Part shown: positions 17,465 to 24,584 of the stretch, piece after piece
Position numbering within the stretch: the stretch's first letter is position 1
Layout: every line of letters begins with the position of its first letter
The notes under the pieces: generated by a model
The model's input: the letters and a program-made list of their open reading frames with translations, nothing else
What the model was told of the DNA's origin: nothing
The model's database searches: none
Assembly: GCF_016765635.1 (NCBI RefSeq)
Contig: NZ_JAESVD010000011.1
Coordinates: 117,366 to 181,365 of the forward strand
Length of the DNA: 64,000 bases
Direction: 5' to 3'
DNA from: Shewanella schlegeliana
Lineage (GTDB): Bacteria; Pseudomonadota; Gammaproteobacteria; Enterobacterales; Shewanellaceae
Position numbers and translations under genes: made by a program

Positions 17465-17989
17465 TTAGCTTTTGGCTTTTAGGTACATATCGTAGCGAAT
17501 AATTTTAAAACCTAAGTCATCAAATCGTTTATTGAACTTCATACCGAGCTTTAAAAGTACATTGACTGAAGCTTGGTTTTGTTCGACAACATCGCCGACG
17601 ATATAGTCGAGATCCATCTTGGCTTTGGCGTACTCAATACAGGCTTTGTTGGCCTCGGTTGCATAGCCTTTGCCCCAATGTTCGGGGGACAAGCGATAAC
17701 CAATATCGGTTTCATTGATGCGATAATCATTTTTAAAGCCGCAAAAACCAATTACCTGATTACTCTCTTTTAAGACTACCGCCCATCGTGCATAACCAAA
17801 CTGTAAATATTCTGTCAGCCAAATATCACGAATGATACGCTCGGCGTCGGCCAGTGACTGAACGACGCCAGCATCACCTGTGTAGCGGTTAACTCGCTCG
17901 TCGGCGTTAAAATCATAGACAGCTTGGACATCATCGAGATTAAACTCCCTAATAATTAATCTCTGTGTCTCGGTTATGAGTTTGCTCAT
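17465..17989 (-). CDS. GNAT acetyltransferase (RimJ/RimL-like)
   Basis: This 174-residue protein has the Acetyltransf_3 pattern: an N-terminal TQRLIIREFNLDD, the central IGFCGFK and the coenzyme A-binding segment YRLSPEHWGKGYATEA followed by N-x-x-S-V-x-V-L-x-K-L-G-M. The family acetylates protein N-termini or small molecules; the substrate here cannot be told. It begins 10 bp after the stop of the thioredoxin-like gene on the same strand. Confidence 0.8.
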   Translation of the reverse strand: MSKLITETQRLIIREFNLDDVQAVYDFNADERVNRYTGDAGVVQSLADAERIIRDIWLTEYLQFGYARWAVVLKESNQVIGFCGFKNDYRINETDIGYRLSPEHWGKGYATEANKACIEYAKAKMDLDYIVGDVVEQNQASVNVLLKLGMKFNKRFDDLGFKIIRYDMYLKAKS

Positions 17990-17999
17990 CGGTTTTCCT

Positions 18000-18545
18000 T
18001 TACCATACTGCGTCTGTTATTGCGTTTTCAGTCTCACCGATAATGGTTTTGACTACCTTGTTATCGGCATCTAGTAAGATCAGCCTTGGAATGCCAGCGT
18101 TGGCAAACTGAGCATAGATCTTTCTATCGACATCGGCGACTAAAGGAAAGTTAAGCTCATATTCGGCGGCAAATTTATCTAAGACGGCATTTGTTTCTTC
18201 GCGGCCGATACCTATGATATCCACGTTAGGACTTAGGTGTAGATCTGAGTTAACTAAGTGGGTCAAAGTACGCTGTGAGTCGGGGCACCAAGTGGCAAAT
18301 AAGATCAGTAGCTTATTATTTTTTGACTCACGGATATCCAGCATATTACCTTGAGTATCAACGAATTGAGTGACTGGAACGCTGTCGCCGGGTTTGATAT
18401 AGGTGAGGTATTCAACTGGAGTCGGTGCTGTGGCACAGCCCGAGATGGTTAACAGCAATAGGCTTGCTAGCATCAGTTTTAGTACTTTTTCCCAGCTAAG
18501 GGCTTTGTTAGTGCTAAGGGCTTTTTTCCAGCTAAGGGCTTTCAT
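18000..18545 (-). CDS. Thioredoxin-fold lipoprotein with a single active-site cysteine
   Basis: The 181-residue protein has a lipoprotein signal ending in LLTISGC (Cys about 37) and a TlpA/AhpC-type fold. Where TlpA has WCxxC it has F-A-T-W-C-P-D-S, so the resolving Cys is Ser. It could act as a peroxidase-like or one-Cys thiol protein rather than a dithiol reductase. The first 25 residues contain a repeat (KALSWKKALSTNKALSWEK) caused by direct repetition of CAGCTAAGGGCTTT at the DNA level. The true start may therefore lie further in, at the Met before LASLLLLT. It forms a pair with the GNAT gene. Confidence 0.65.
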   Translation of the reverse strand: MKALSWKKALSTNKALSWEKVLKLMLASLLLLTISGCATAPTPVEYLTYIKPGDSVPVTQFVDTQGNMLDIRESKNNKLLILFATWCPDSQRTLTHLVNSDLHLSPNVDIIGIGREETNAVLDKFAAEYELNFPLVADVDRKIYAQFANAGIPRLILLDADNKVVKTIIGETENAITDAVW

Positions 18546-18711
18546 CGCGCATCCATTCTCATTAAATTACCATTAAAATAACAGAGCTCTAACGGAATGT
18601 ATAAGCCTAGCTTGCAACTGAATGTAACTTAAATTGTGATGCTTGGTAGTGAAAGGAGATCATCGGGAGCGCGCGTGGTATCGGCTTTTAACAATAAATA
18701 GAACTGGGTTG

Positions 18712-18740
18712 TTGACAGTTGAACGAGGACAACATATCGT
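18712..18740 (+). promoter_or_regulatory. Candidate promoter of the leader-tyrP transcript
   Basis: A perfect TTGACA at 18712-18717 is followed after 17 bp by TATCGT at 18735-18740, which matches four of six positions of the -10 consensus. It lies about 65 bp ahead of the leader peptide. The rest of 18546-18800 holds no gene that I can support. Confidence 0.4.
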
Positions 18741-18804
18741 GGTGGTTCATATATCATTCTGTTCGTTAAGTTGTTGATTAACAGGATTTACCAAGGATAA
18801 TTAC

Positions 18805-18843
18805 GTGTTATTAACACCCATAGAAGCGTATTACTATCTATAG
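18805..18843 (+). CDS. Leader peptide with three consecutive Tyr codons
   Basis: A GTG start at 18805 is preceded by AAGGA at 18793-18797, seven bases away. Twelve codons follow and end at TAG 18841-18843, encoding MLLTPIEAYYYL. The Tyr codons are TAT-TAC-TAT at 18829-18837. It stands upstream of a terminator-like hairpin and a TyrP-type tyrosine transporter. A run of codons for the regulating amino acid, a good ribosome site and a terminator before the structural gene are the hallmarks of ribosome-mediated attenuation, as in trp, his and pheA leaders. Confidence 0.7.
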   Translation: MLLTPIEAYYYL

Positions 18844-18970
18844 CCACAATGGCGTAGATAGAGGTTACTTCATCCCCCTCATGCTTTAAATCACTCCATT
18901 GTGGCAATTCCATTTTCTTTCGGAAGTTGGCCACCATCAAAGCCTGTTCCGAACTCTTTATTTTTAATTT
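18834..18970 (+). promoter_or_regulatory. Putative tyrosine attenuator (alternative hairpins and terminator)
   Basis: Three structures are visible. CTATCTA (18834-18840) can pair with TAGATAG (18855-18861), extended by GCC/GGC. GCCACAATGG (18843-18852) is perfectly complementary to CCATTGTGGC (18896-18905). TTCGGAA plus GGC (18919-18931) pairs with GCC plus TTCCGAA (18942-18953), followed by the T-rich CTCTTTATTTTTAATTT, a terminator-like end 30 bases before tyrP. GTGGC at 18901-18905 could also pair with GCCAC at 18930-18934, which would break the terminator. The sequences are direct observations; the switching logic is inference. Confidence 0.6.
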
Positions 18971-18982
18971 GGAACACCATAA

Positions 18983-20185
18983 ATGAACAAAAGTAAAATC
19001 TTCGGCAGTATGCTAATTATCGCTGGTACGACAATCGGTGCAGGTATGTTGGCATTACCTCTCGCTGCATCGGGCCTAGGCTTTGGCATAGCCAGCGTAA
19101 TCATGTTGTTAATTTGGTCTTTGATGACCTATACCGCACTGCTTATGATTGAAGTTCATCAACATGCACCTATCGATGCTACGCTGCACACCTTGGCTCA
19201 TAAGCTGCTGGGTCGTAAAGGGCAGGTTATCGCTAGCTTTTCGATGATGTTTCTGTTTTACGCTCTCTGCGCGGCTTATATCGCCGGTGGGGGAGAGCAG
19301 ATGCACAGCAAGTTAACGAGCTGGTTTGGGCTTGATCTTCCTATGCAAGCTGGGGCAATTATCTTTACCCTGTTGATTGGGGCCGTGGTTGCCATAGGTA
19401 CACGCTCGGTGGATTTGATCAATCGTAGTCTATTTTCACTTAAGTTGATTGCGCTGGTGGTAATGTTGTTCCTGCTACTGCCCCATGTATCGGTGGAAAA
19501 CTTGGTCGAGTTGCCTGTACATCAAGGTTTAGTGCTCGCGTCACTGCCTGTTATCTTCACCTCTTTTGGTTTTCATGGCTCTATTCCGTCGGTGGTTCGC
19601 TACTTAGGTAAAGATACCAAGGCGCTGCGCTGGATCATCGTTGTCGGCTCGTCACTACCTTTAATGGTTTATGTGTTGTGGATGCTTGCGAGTCAAGGCG
19701 TATTGACACAGCAAGAGTTAATGGCTAGCCAAAGCCTTAATGGTTTTATTGGCTCTTTGAGCCGCATGCTGGAAAATCCTATGATTGCCAGCGCGGTATC
19801 TATCTTTGCTGATTTGGCCCTAGCGACATCATTTCTTGGTGTGAGTTTAGGTCTGTTCGACTTTATCGCCGATCTGCTTAAGCGTAGTGCTAAACCTAGC
19901 CACAGACTACAAGTGGGTCTTGTGACTTTCTTGCCACCACTGGGCTTTGCCCTGTTCTATCCTCAAGGTTTTATTACTGCGCTAGGTTATGCAGCCTTTG
20001 CTTTAGTGATTTTGGCGGTATTCTTGCCTGTCGCCATGGTCGCTGTGCAGCGTAAGCAACTTGGTCTAGAAGGTTATCAGGTTAAAGGTGGTAACTTAGG
20101 TTTAGCGGCGGCGACATTAGCAGGCGTGTTGATTATCAGCGTGCAGTTAATGCAGATGTTTAATCTACTGCCGTCGGTTGGCTGA
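18983..20185 (+). CDS. tyrP: Aromatic amino acid permease, TyrP type (HAAAP family)
   Basis: The 400-residue protein has eleven predicted membrane segments and belongs to the hydroxy/aromatic amino acid permease family, which imports Tyr, Trp or Phe with protons. The N-terminal signature GSMLIIAGTTIGAGMLALPLA is characteristic, and the segment FTSFGFHGSIPSVVRYL matches TyrP/Mtr proteins. The leader peptide with three Tyr codons upstream argues for tyrosine as substrate. GGAA shortly before the ATG may serve as ribosome site. No terminator is obvious in the 100 bp after the stop. Confidence 0.88.
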   Translation: MNKSKIFGSMLIIAGTTIGAGMLALPLAASGLGFGIASVIMLLIWSLMTYTALLMIEVHQHAPIDATLHTLAHKLLGRKGQVIASFSMMFLFYALCAAYIAGGGEQMHSKLTSWFGLDLPMQAGAIIFTLLIGAVVAIGTRSVDLINRSLFSLKLIALVVMLFLLLPHVSVENLVELPVHQGLVLASLPVIFTSFGFHGSIPSVVRYLGKDTKALRWIIVVGSSLPLMVYVLWMLASQGVLTQQELMASQSLNGFIGSLSRMLENPMIASAVSIFADLALATSFLGVSLGLFDFIADLLKRSAKPSHRLQVGLVTFLPPLGFALFYPQGFITALGYAAFALVILAVFLPVAMVAVQRKQLGLEGYQVKGGNLGLAAATLAGVLIISVQLMQMFNLLPSVG

Positions 20186-20292
20186 TCGCCTGAGTAATTG
20201 CCTGGGTAATTGACAGAAAACAGCTGATTAAGTATTTATTTACCTTATTGGCTTGTTTTTTAGTCATTCGATCGATTTGAATAAAATTAGGC

Positions 20293-20321
20293 TTTACATT
20301 GATGCCGAGGATCCCTATTAT
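20293..20321 (+). promoter_or_regulatory. Promoter of tRNA-Ser copy 1
   Basis: TTTACA at 20293-20298 and TATTAT at 20316-20321 are separated by an ideal 17 bp and followed by a GC-rich discriminator (CAGCGGCG), the stable-RNA promoter pattern. The same boxes and spacing precede tRNA-Ser copy 2. Confidence 0.75.
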
Positions 20322-20332
20322 CAGCGGCGTTC

Positions 20333-20423
20333 GGAGGGATGGCAGAGTGGTCGAATGCACCGGTCTTGAAAACCGGCATGGGTTTATAGCCCATCTAGGG
20401 TTCAAATCCCTATCCCTCCGCCA
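20333..20423 (+). tRNA. tRNA-Ser (anticodon TGA), copy 1
   Basis: The acceptor stem GGAGGGA pairs with TCCCTCC, followed by discriminator G and an encoded CCA. The anticodon stem CCGGT/ACCGG frames a CT-TGA-AA loop, giving anticodon UGA. A long variable arm and the T-arm AGGGTTCAAATCCCT are present, as expected for serine. The 91-nt sequence is identical to the copy at 24022-24112. Confidence 0.95.
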
Positions 20424-20434
20424 CATTCAAGATG

Positions 20435-20463
20435 AGGCCCCAGCAGAAATGCTGGGGCCTTTT
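20435..20463 (+). terminator. Terminator after tRNA-Ser copy 1
   Basis: AGGCCCCAGC at 20435-20444 pairs perfectly with GCTGGGGCCT at 20451-20460 over a six-base loop, followed by TTT. It is an intrinsic terminator 11 bases after the CCA end. Confidence 0.85.
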
Positions 20464-20540
20464 CGCATTTTGGAAGTACACTTTGAACCTAGGGTTCCTG
20501 TTGTTTAAAATCAGCTATCCGTCCGCCACATTTAGAGAAA

Positions 20541-20567
20541 GGGCTTCCAGTAATGGAAGCCCTTTTT
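20541..20567 (+). terminator. Hairpin terminator in tail module 1
   Basis: GGGCTTCCA at 20541-20549 pairs with TGGAAGCCC at 20554-20562 over a four-base loop and is followed by five T. It is a typical intrinsic terminator. Confidence 0.8.
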
Positions 20568-20643
20568 CGTTTCGAATATAAAGCAGATTAGAACCCAAGG
20601 GTTCCTATTGATTAAAGTCAGCTATCCGTCCGCCACATTTAGA

Positions 20644-20672
20644 AAAGCCCGCTATTTTATAGCGGGCTTTTT
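20644..20672 (+). terminator. Hairpin terminator in tail module 2
   Basis: AAAGCCCGCTAT at 20644-20655 pairs with ATAGCGGGCTTT at 20659-20670, followed by TT. The same hairpin follows tRNA-Ser copy 2. Confidence 0.8.
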
Positions 20673-20867
20673 GCTATATGCGATTTGTAAAGAAGAACCC
20701 TAGGGTTCCTGCTATTTACAGAGAGCCAGAGCGAACTATCCCCGCGCCACATTCAGATAAAGCCAGAAAGTAAGCCATAATCCAAAGCTTCCTATTGTTT
20801 AAAGTCAGCAATCTCTCTGTTATGTATAAACTCTTTGCTCATGAGTTAAGGATCGAGCAGGTAATAT

Positions 20868-20891
20868 AAAGCCGAGTCTAAACTCGGCTTT
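20868..20891 (-). terminator. Terminator of the efflux operon
   Basis: AAAGCCGAGT at 20868-20877 and ACTCGGCTTT at 20882-20891 form a perfect ten-pair stem. It lies 17 bp beyond the stop of the minus-strand permease gene, in the right place to end that operon. Confidence 0.75.
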
Positions 20892-20907
20892 GATTGGCTT
20901 AATGACA

Positions 20908-21900
20908 TTAATTTTTCGCTTTAGGGTATAAAATAATTAAACTCATGATACCCACCAATACTGCACCAAACACAGAAGCAAAACGGACTAAATCATCTGA
21001 GATTGCGCTTATACTGGTTGATGTAATGCCGTAAAACACCAAGACGACATAACTGGAATACATTAACTGAATCGTGTTATAGCTGGCTTTCTTCGAGACG
21101 GCATTCATCCCCATAAATAAGGAGCTAACTACCGCAACACCTAATGTTCCCACAAGGTTGGCTTGCAACAGACTCATGACTAAAGGCGGAACCGCGTACA
21201 ACAAGCTGGCGTATGTCGTCAGTAACCGTCTTAAACCATAATCTTTACCAATACTAGGATCAGGATCCTTAATAATTAGCGCGACAACGATGGTAATGAT
21301 CGTACTTTGCTCCAAGTCCAGCTGGATTGTACATACCATCATTATCATGACAATTATCGCCTTAAGCATTGTTTGCCAATCTAGTAGATACTTGGTTGTC
21401 GATATTGGTGGAGTTACATTTGTGGCAAGTGGCTCACCTCCCGGAAACAGGAAGTAAGCCAAGTACGTCGTAAAACCAGCAATAAAGATATTTTTTAGTA
21501 AAGCTATCGGTATTTGCTCAACACTAATGCCTTTTTGCTGGGTAAAGACTGCAATCATAGCGGTGGTAACTATGAGTAAAATCGCAAATACGTCTTGGGA
21601 GTTTTTCTTGGTACGCTCCATACACCAGTAAAAAATCCCAAATAAGAAGAGGTAGTAGACGTGTAAGTAATCGCTCAATAGCCCACTCATTAACGCCTGA
21701 AACCAAGCGGTAATGAACAAAATCCCCCCCATGATAAATACCATAATCAGCGGAGGAGGCTCATGAGTTGTGGTCAGAAATACAGCGCACATAGCTGGCG
21801 CTAATAAGGGTAAATCAGTTCCGAATACGTATTGCCAAAAAAGTAATACGACAGGGAATACCGCAACTCTGATTAACGGGTTGGCGGCACTATGATACAT
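20908..21900 (-). CDS. DUF2955/FUSC-like membrane protein of an efflux system
   Basis: The product has about 330 residues and many hydrophobic segments arranged as two halves, like DUF2955 and aromatic-acid exporter (AaeB/FUSC) proteins. The frame is open from 22014, but the ATG at 21900 is chosen because it begins with the expected MYHSAANPLIRVAVFPV and overlaps the end of the HlyD-type gene by 11 bases. Such pairs of membrane fusion protein and DUF2955 protein are thought to export aromatic or other small toxic compounds; the substrate here is unknown. Confidence 0.7.
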   Translation of the reverse strand: MYHSAANPLIRVAVFPVVLLFWQYVFGTDLPLLAPAMCAVFLTTTHEPPPLIMVFIMGGILFITAWFQALMSGLLSDYLHVYYLFLFGIFYWCMERTKKNSQDVFAILLIVTTAMIAVFTQQKGISVEQIPIALLKNIFIAGFTTYLAYFLFPGGEPLATNVTPPISTTKYLLDWQTMLKAIIVMIMMVCTIQLDLEQSTIITIVVALIIKDPDPSIGKDYGLRRLLTTYASLLYAVPPLVMSLLQANLVGTLGVAVVSSLFMGMNAVSKKASYNTIQLMYSSYVVLVFYGITSTSISAISDDLVRFASVFGAVLVGIMSLIILYPKAKN

Positions 21901-22996
21901 AACTGATATAACTCCACGCCCAGACCCACAAATCTTGCAGCCTTTCACCGATATAGCTTTCATTTGGATAGAAACCGACAACGGCACGACCACCATATCT
22001 TGGGTCAAGAGCATCAGGTAACTGTGTGAACTCTATATTAACGGGAAAGCGCTGGGCTTTCGCACTGCTCGTCGGTGAATTCATGAGACCATTGCTAGCA
22101 TCTTCTGTAAGGCTACCATTGCCGCTACTTCCCCAACCGATAGAGGAAATTTTGCCGTTAAATACTTCACCTGGATGTGCGTCGAAAACGATTTTGACCT
22201 TGTCACCAGGCTTCAAGTGAGCAAGAGAGTTTTCTCTTACCATGGCGGTAAGCCACAAATGGTTGTTATTGATAAGTGTTAGGAGAGGTTGTCCCGTGCT
22301 TGCATAGTCGCCCACAGCAACATTCATGTTAGTGATCACACCATCAGTTGGTGCTATGAGTTTAGTATGGTTTAGGTTAAGTAACGCTTGCTCTTGTTGG
22401 TTTAGTACCGATTGAATTTCTGGGTTCTCGATATCTCGAGGACCAAACTCTTGTTTGGCTTTTTCCAGTTCAGAAGTCGCTTGAGCAAGGCCTGCTTGTG
22501 CAGTTTCTAGCTCAGCTACAATGTTGTCCATGCTAGCTTGGCTAATTGTTCCTCTCTTTGCTAAGACTCGGTTACGCTCTACATTTTTCTTTGCGTTATC
22601 CACCTTAACTCGAGCAGCTACCTCACTTGCTTTCGCGACATTGATTGCAGCAGAGTCCGCCTCATAAGACTGCGCAGCTTGTTGCAAGTCAAACCTTGCG
22701 GCTTTGACTGCCAGTTCAAAAGGGCGAGGGTCGATGACTACTAGAGCGTCTCCCGCTTTCACTGAACTGTTGTTCACTACTGCGACTTGTGAAATTGGGC
22801 CTGACACTTCAGGACTAATGCGAATCAATTGACCATTGATTCGAGCTTCGTTGGTCATTGGGGTCATTCTGTCTGCCCATAAAGTATATAGCCATATGGC
22901 AGTGACCAAAGCAAAAATGTAGTAGGTGAATGAGCGAGCTTGGTTAATTTTCTTATTGTCGTGATCAGGATTGGTTGCGGTAGTGTTTTCTGACAT
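21890..22996 (-). CDS. HlyD/EmrA-type membrane fusion protein
   Basis: The 368-residue protein has a single N-terminal membrane helix (about residues 24-41), a lipoyl-type half-motif (VSGPISQVAVVNNSSVKAGDALVVIDPRPFE begins near residue 63), a long coiled-coil hairpin (about 95-200), and the second half (LIAPTDGVITNMNVAVGDYAS). It bridges an inner-membrane exporter towards the outer membrane. It overlaps the DUF2955-type gene and follows the small membrane protein gene by 20 bp, forming one minus-strand operon. Confidence 0.85.
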   Translation of the reverse strand: MSENTTATNPDHDNKKINQARSFTYYIFALVTAIWLYTLWADRMTPMTNEARINGQLIRISPEVSGPISQVAVVNNSSVKAGDALVVIDPRPFELAVKAARFDLQQAAQSYEADSAAINVAKASEVAARVKVDNAKKNVERNRVLAKRGTISQASMDNIVAELETAQAGLAQATSELEKAKQEFGPRDIENPEIQSVLNQQEQALLNLNHTKLIAPTDGVITNMNVAVGDYASTGQPLLTLINNNHLWLTAMVRENSLAHLKPGDKVKIVFDAHPGEVFNGKISSIGWGSSGNGSLTEDASNGLMNSPTSSAKAQRFPVNIEFTQLPDALDPRYGGRAVVGFYPNESYIGERLQDLWVWAWSYISYVS

Positions 22997-23015
22997 ATTG
23001 TTTTCCTATGCTCGC

Positions 23016-23519
23016 TTAATATTGCTGCTCTAGTAGATTTATCTTTTTATAGATGATGCTTTTCTTCGTCCTCACTTCTACCGCGATGGTAATAACAAAG
23101 GCGAAAAGACCCACAAGAATGACTGCGCAAGAAGTGGAGACCGTCACTTCTCCTGCAAACTTAGTCCAGATCACAGCAAGAGTCACAAACCAACCGAACA
23201 GTGCCGCTGCCTGAGTTAATGCGATAGGGAGAAGATGGGACCAAAATCCGCTTTGTAGTTGTGCGGCATGGTCGGGATGGTTTTTCTTTAATTGATGAAC
23301 GAACAGCTTGGAGGTAATAAGCGATAAAATGATACCTAAGCCAAATGTCAGAGACACAGCTTGCCCCCACACTGTCACTTTGGAGTTCATGATCATATTG
23401 ACTGACATCGGAACGCTATCCATGCCTTTAAAATGGAAGCTAGCGATGTAGGCGTTAATGACACCGTTAATTACGCCACCAATCAACGAGTCTTTCAGTT
23501 TAATCTTCACTTTTGACAC
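23016..23519 (-). CDS. Four-helix membrane protein of unknown function, first gene of the efflux operon
   Basis: I do not recognise a family. The 167-residue protein has about four hydrophobic segments and basic ends. It precedes the HlyD-type gene by 20 bp and is probably part of the exporter or its accessory. The flanking DNA is AT-richer than the neighbouring housekeeping genes. Confidence 0.55.
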   Translation of the reverse strand: MSKVKIKLKDSLIGGVINGVINAYIASFHFKGMDSVPMSVNMIMNSKVTVWGQAVSLTFGLGIILSLITSKLFVHQLKKNHPDHAAQLQSGFWSHLLPIALTQAAALFGWFVTLAVIWTKFAGEVTVSTSCAVILVGLFAFVITIAVEVRTKKSIIYKKINLLEQQY

Positions 23520-23981
23520 CGAGATGTTTCAACGGTAAGTGTTGATTATAACTACAACTAGAGCATAAATGCATGCTTAATATGGTTAATTCTTGATATT
23601 GTGTTGAGGTTCTGTTGTTTTGCAGGGGAAGTGGGAGGTTTGCTGTTTGGTGAACCACTAGGTAATTTTAGCGAAAGGAACAACGTCATCGACTAAACTT
23701 AGGCATTGCTCATCTCGTTGTTCTCGGCTTCCATTCTTACTAACAGAGAACGGAAGTCTTTTTCGCTTCAGCTAGAGCGTTAGACCCTAGGGTTATTGTT
23801 TTTAAAGTCCGTTCAAAGTCGATTATCTCTGCAACATATATAGAGCCTTTCTTTTTGTTAGTGGCTAGCGCTTGACGCTGTTTATTTGTACGAGTGCAGC
23901 AAGATTTGAGAAAAAATACAGATTAAATCCCTAAAAATGAGCTAATTTTTTCATTTTTTGACCATTCAGTTAAAATTGGGC
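23520..23981. other. Intergenic region upstream of the efflux operon and tRNA-Ser copy 2
   Basis: No gene is supported here. It must hold the minus-strand promoter of the efflux operon. A decayed tail module (GACCCTAGGGTTA at 23783-23795, then TTTAAAGTCCG...TATCTCTGCAACA) resembles those behind both tRNA-Ser genes. From about 23973 the sequence matches the region upstream of tRNA-Ser copy 1. Confidence 0.5.
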
Positions 23982-24010
23982 TTTACATTGAAGCCGAGGA
24001 ACCCTATTAT
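23982..24010 (+). promoter_or_regulatory. Promoter of tRNA-Ser copy 2
   Basis: TTTACA at 23982-23987 and TATTAT at 24005-24010 with 17 bp between repeat the promoter of copy 1, with only a few changes in the spacer and discriminator. Both tRNA copies should therefore be transcribed independently. Confidence 0.75.
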
Positions 24011-24021
24011 CTGCGGCGTTC

Positions 24022-24112
24022 GGAGGGATGGCAGAGTGGTCGAATGCACCGGTCTTGAAAACCGGCATGGGTTTATAGCCCATCTAGGGTTCAAATCCCT
24101 ATCCCTCCGCCA
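24022..24112 (+). tRNA. tRNA-Ser (anticodon TGA), copy 2
   Basis: The 91-nt sequence is identical to copy 1 at 20333-20423, with intact cloverleaf pairing, a TGA anticodon in the loop CT-TGA-AA, a long variable arm and encoded CCA. It lies 3,689 bp downstream of copy 1 in the same orientation. Confidence 0.95.
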
Positions 24113-24120
24113 CATTTAGA

Positions 24121-24149
24121 AAAGCCCGCTATTTTATAGCGGGCTTTTT
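24121..24149 (+). terminator. Terminator after tRNA-Ser copy 2
   Basis: AAAGCCCGCTAT at 24121-24132 pairs with ATAGCGGGCTTT at 24136-24147, followed by TT. It is the same hairpin as at 20644-20672. Confidence 0.85.
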
Positions 24150-24171
24150 GCTATATGCGATTTGTAATGAA

Positions 24172-24584
24172 GAACCCTAGGGTTGCTCTCTTTTTAAGTC
24201 TGTTCAACGTCAGTTATCTCTGCGTTCTATTTAGGGGTAGGGCTTTTATAAAGATCGAACTTTTGTGTATTTGATCCTCATTACCTTAGGTTTTGCAGCT
24301 TAAATAGGCGAACTCTATCTTAATAGGCGGCAAGCTTACTGTTTAAGAGCTGATATGCCTTAAATAATTGATGATTTCTTGTTTTTATGGCTGCTTTATT
24401 AAGAAATTCTTAGCGTTAAGGGATAATGTTCGAATTTCTTGAGGCAACACACAGGTTGAGTAAAGTCTTGTATTCATTAACCATCAATTCCTGATATAAA
24501 CCATCCCACACAATAAACTGCGGGCGTGCATTCGCATTCCAAGCAGTAGCAATCTCAATTCTTTGTATACCCTGGAGCACCAAA
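24172..24584. other. Tail-module remnant and gdhA upstream region
   Basis: The stretch starts with GAACCCTAGGGTTG (24172-24185), one base short of the full palindrome of the tail modules, and a decayed remainder up to about 24235. The rest must contain the gdhA promoter, but I see no confident -35/-10 pair, operator or gene in it. Confidence 0.45.

Larger units (their letters stand above)
20485..20820 (+). repeat. Tandem modules of decayed tRNA-Ser 3' ends with hairpins
   Basis: Modules recur every 104-106 bp at 20485, 20591 and 20695, with a fainter one near 20780. Each starts with GAACCCTAGGGTTC or a close variant, runs through TTTAAAGTCAGCTATCCG-like sequence to (C)CGCCACATT(T/C)AGA, and the first two end in a strong terminator hairpin. 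AGGGTTC and TATCC-(GT)-CCGCCA mirror the T-arm and 3' end of the tRNA-Ser gene. The segment 20630-20706 is almost identical (one mismatch seen) to the tail of tRNA-Ser copy 2 at 24107-24183. No coding function is seen. Confidence 0.7.

Noticed and set aside
20160..20508. Open frames on both strands across the tRNA-Ser region
   Set aside because: They overlap the tRNA gene and its terminator; the typical tRNA-antisense protein pattern shows that they are spurious.
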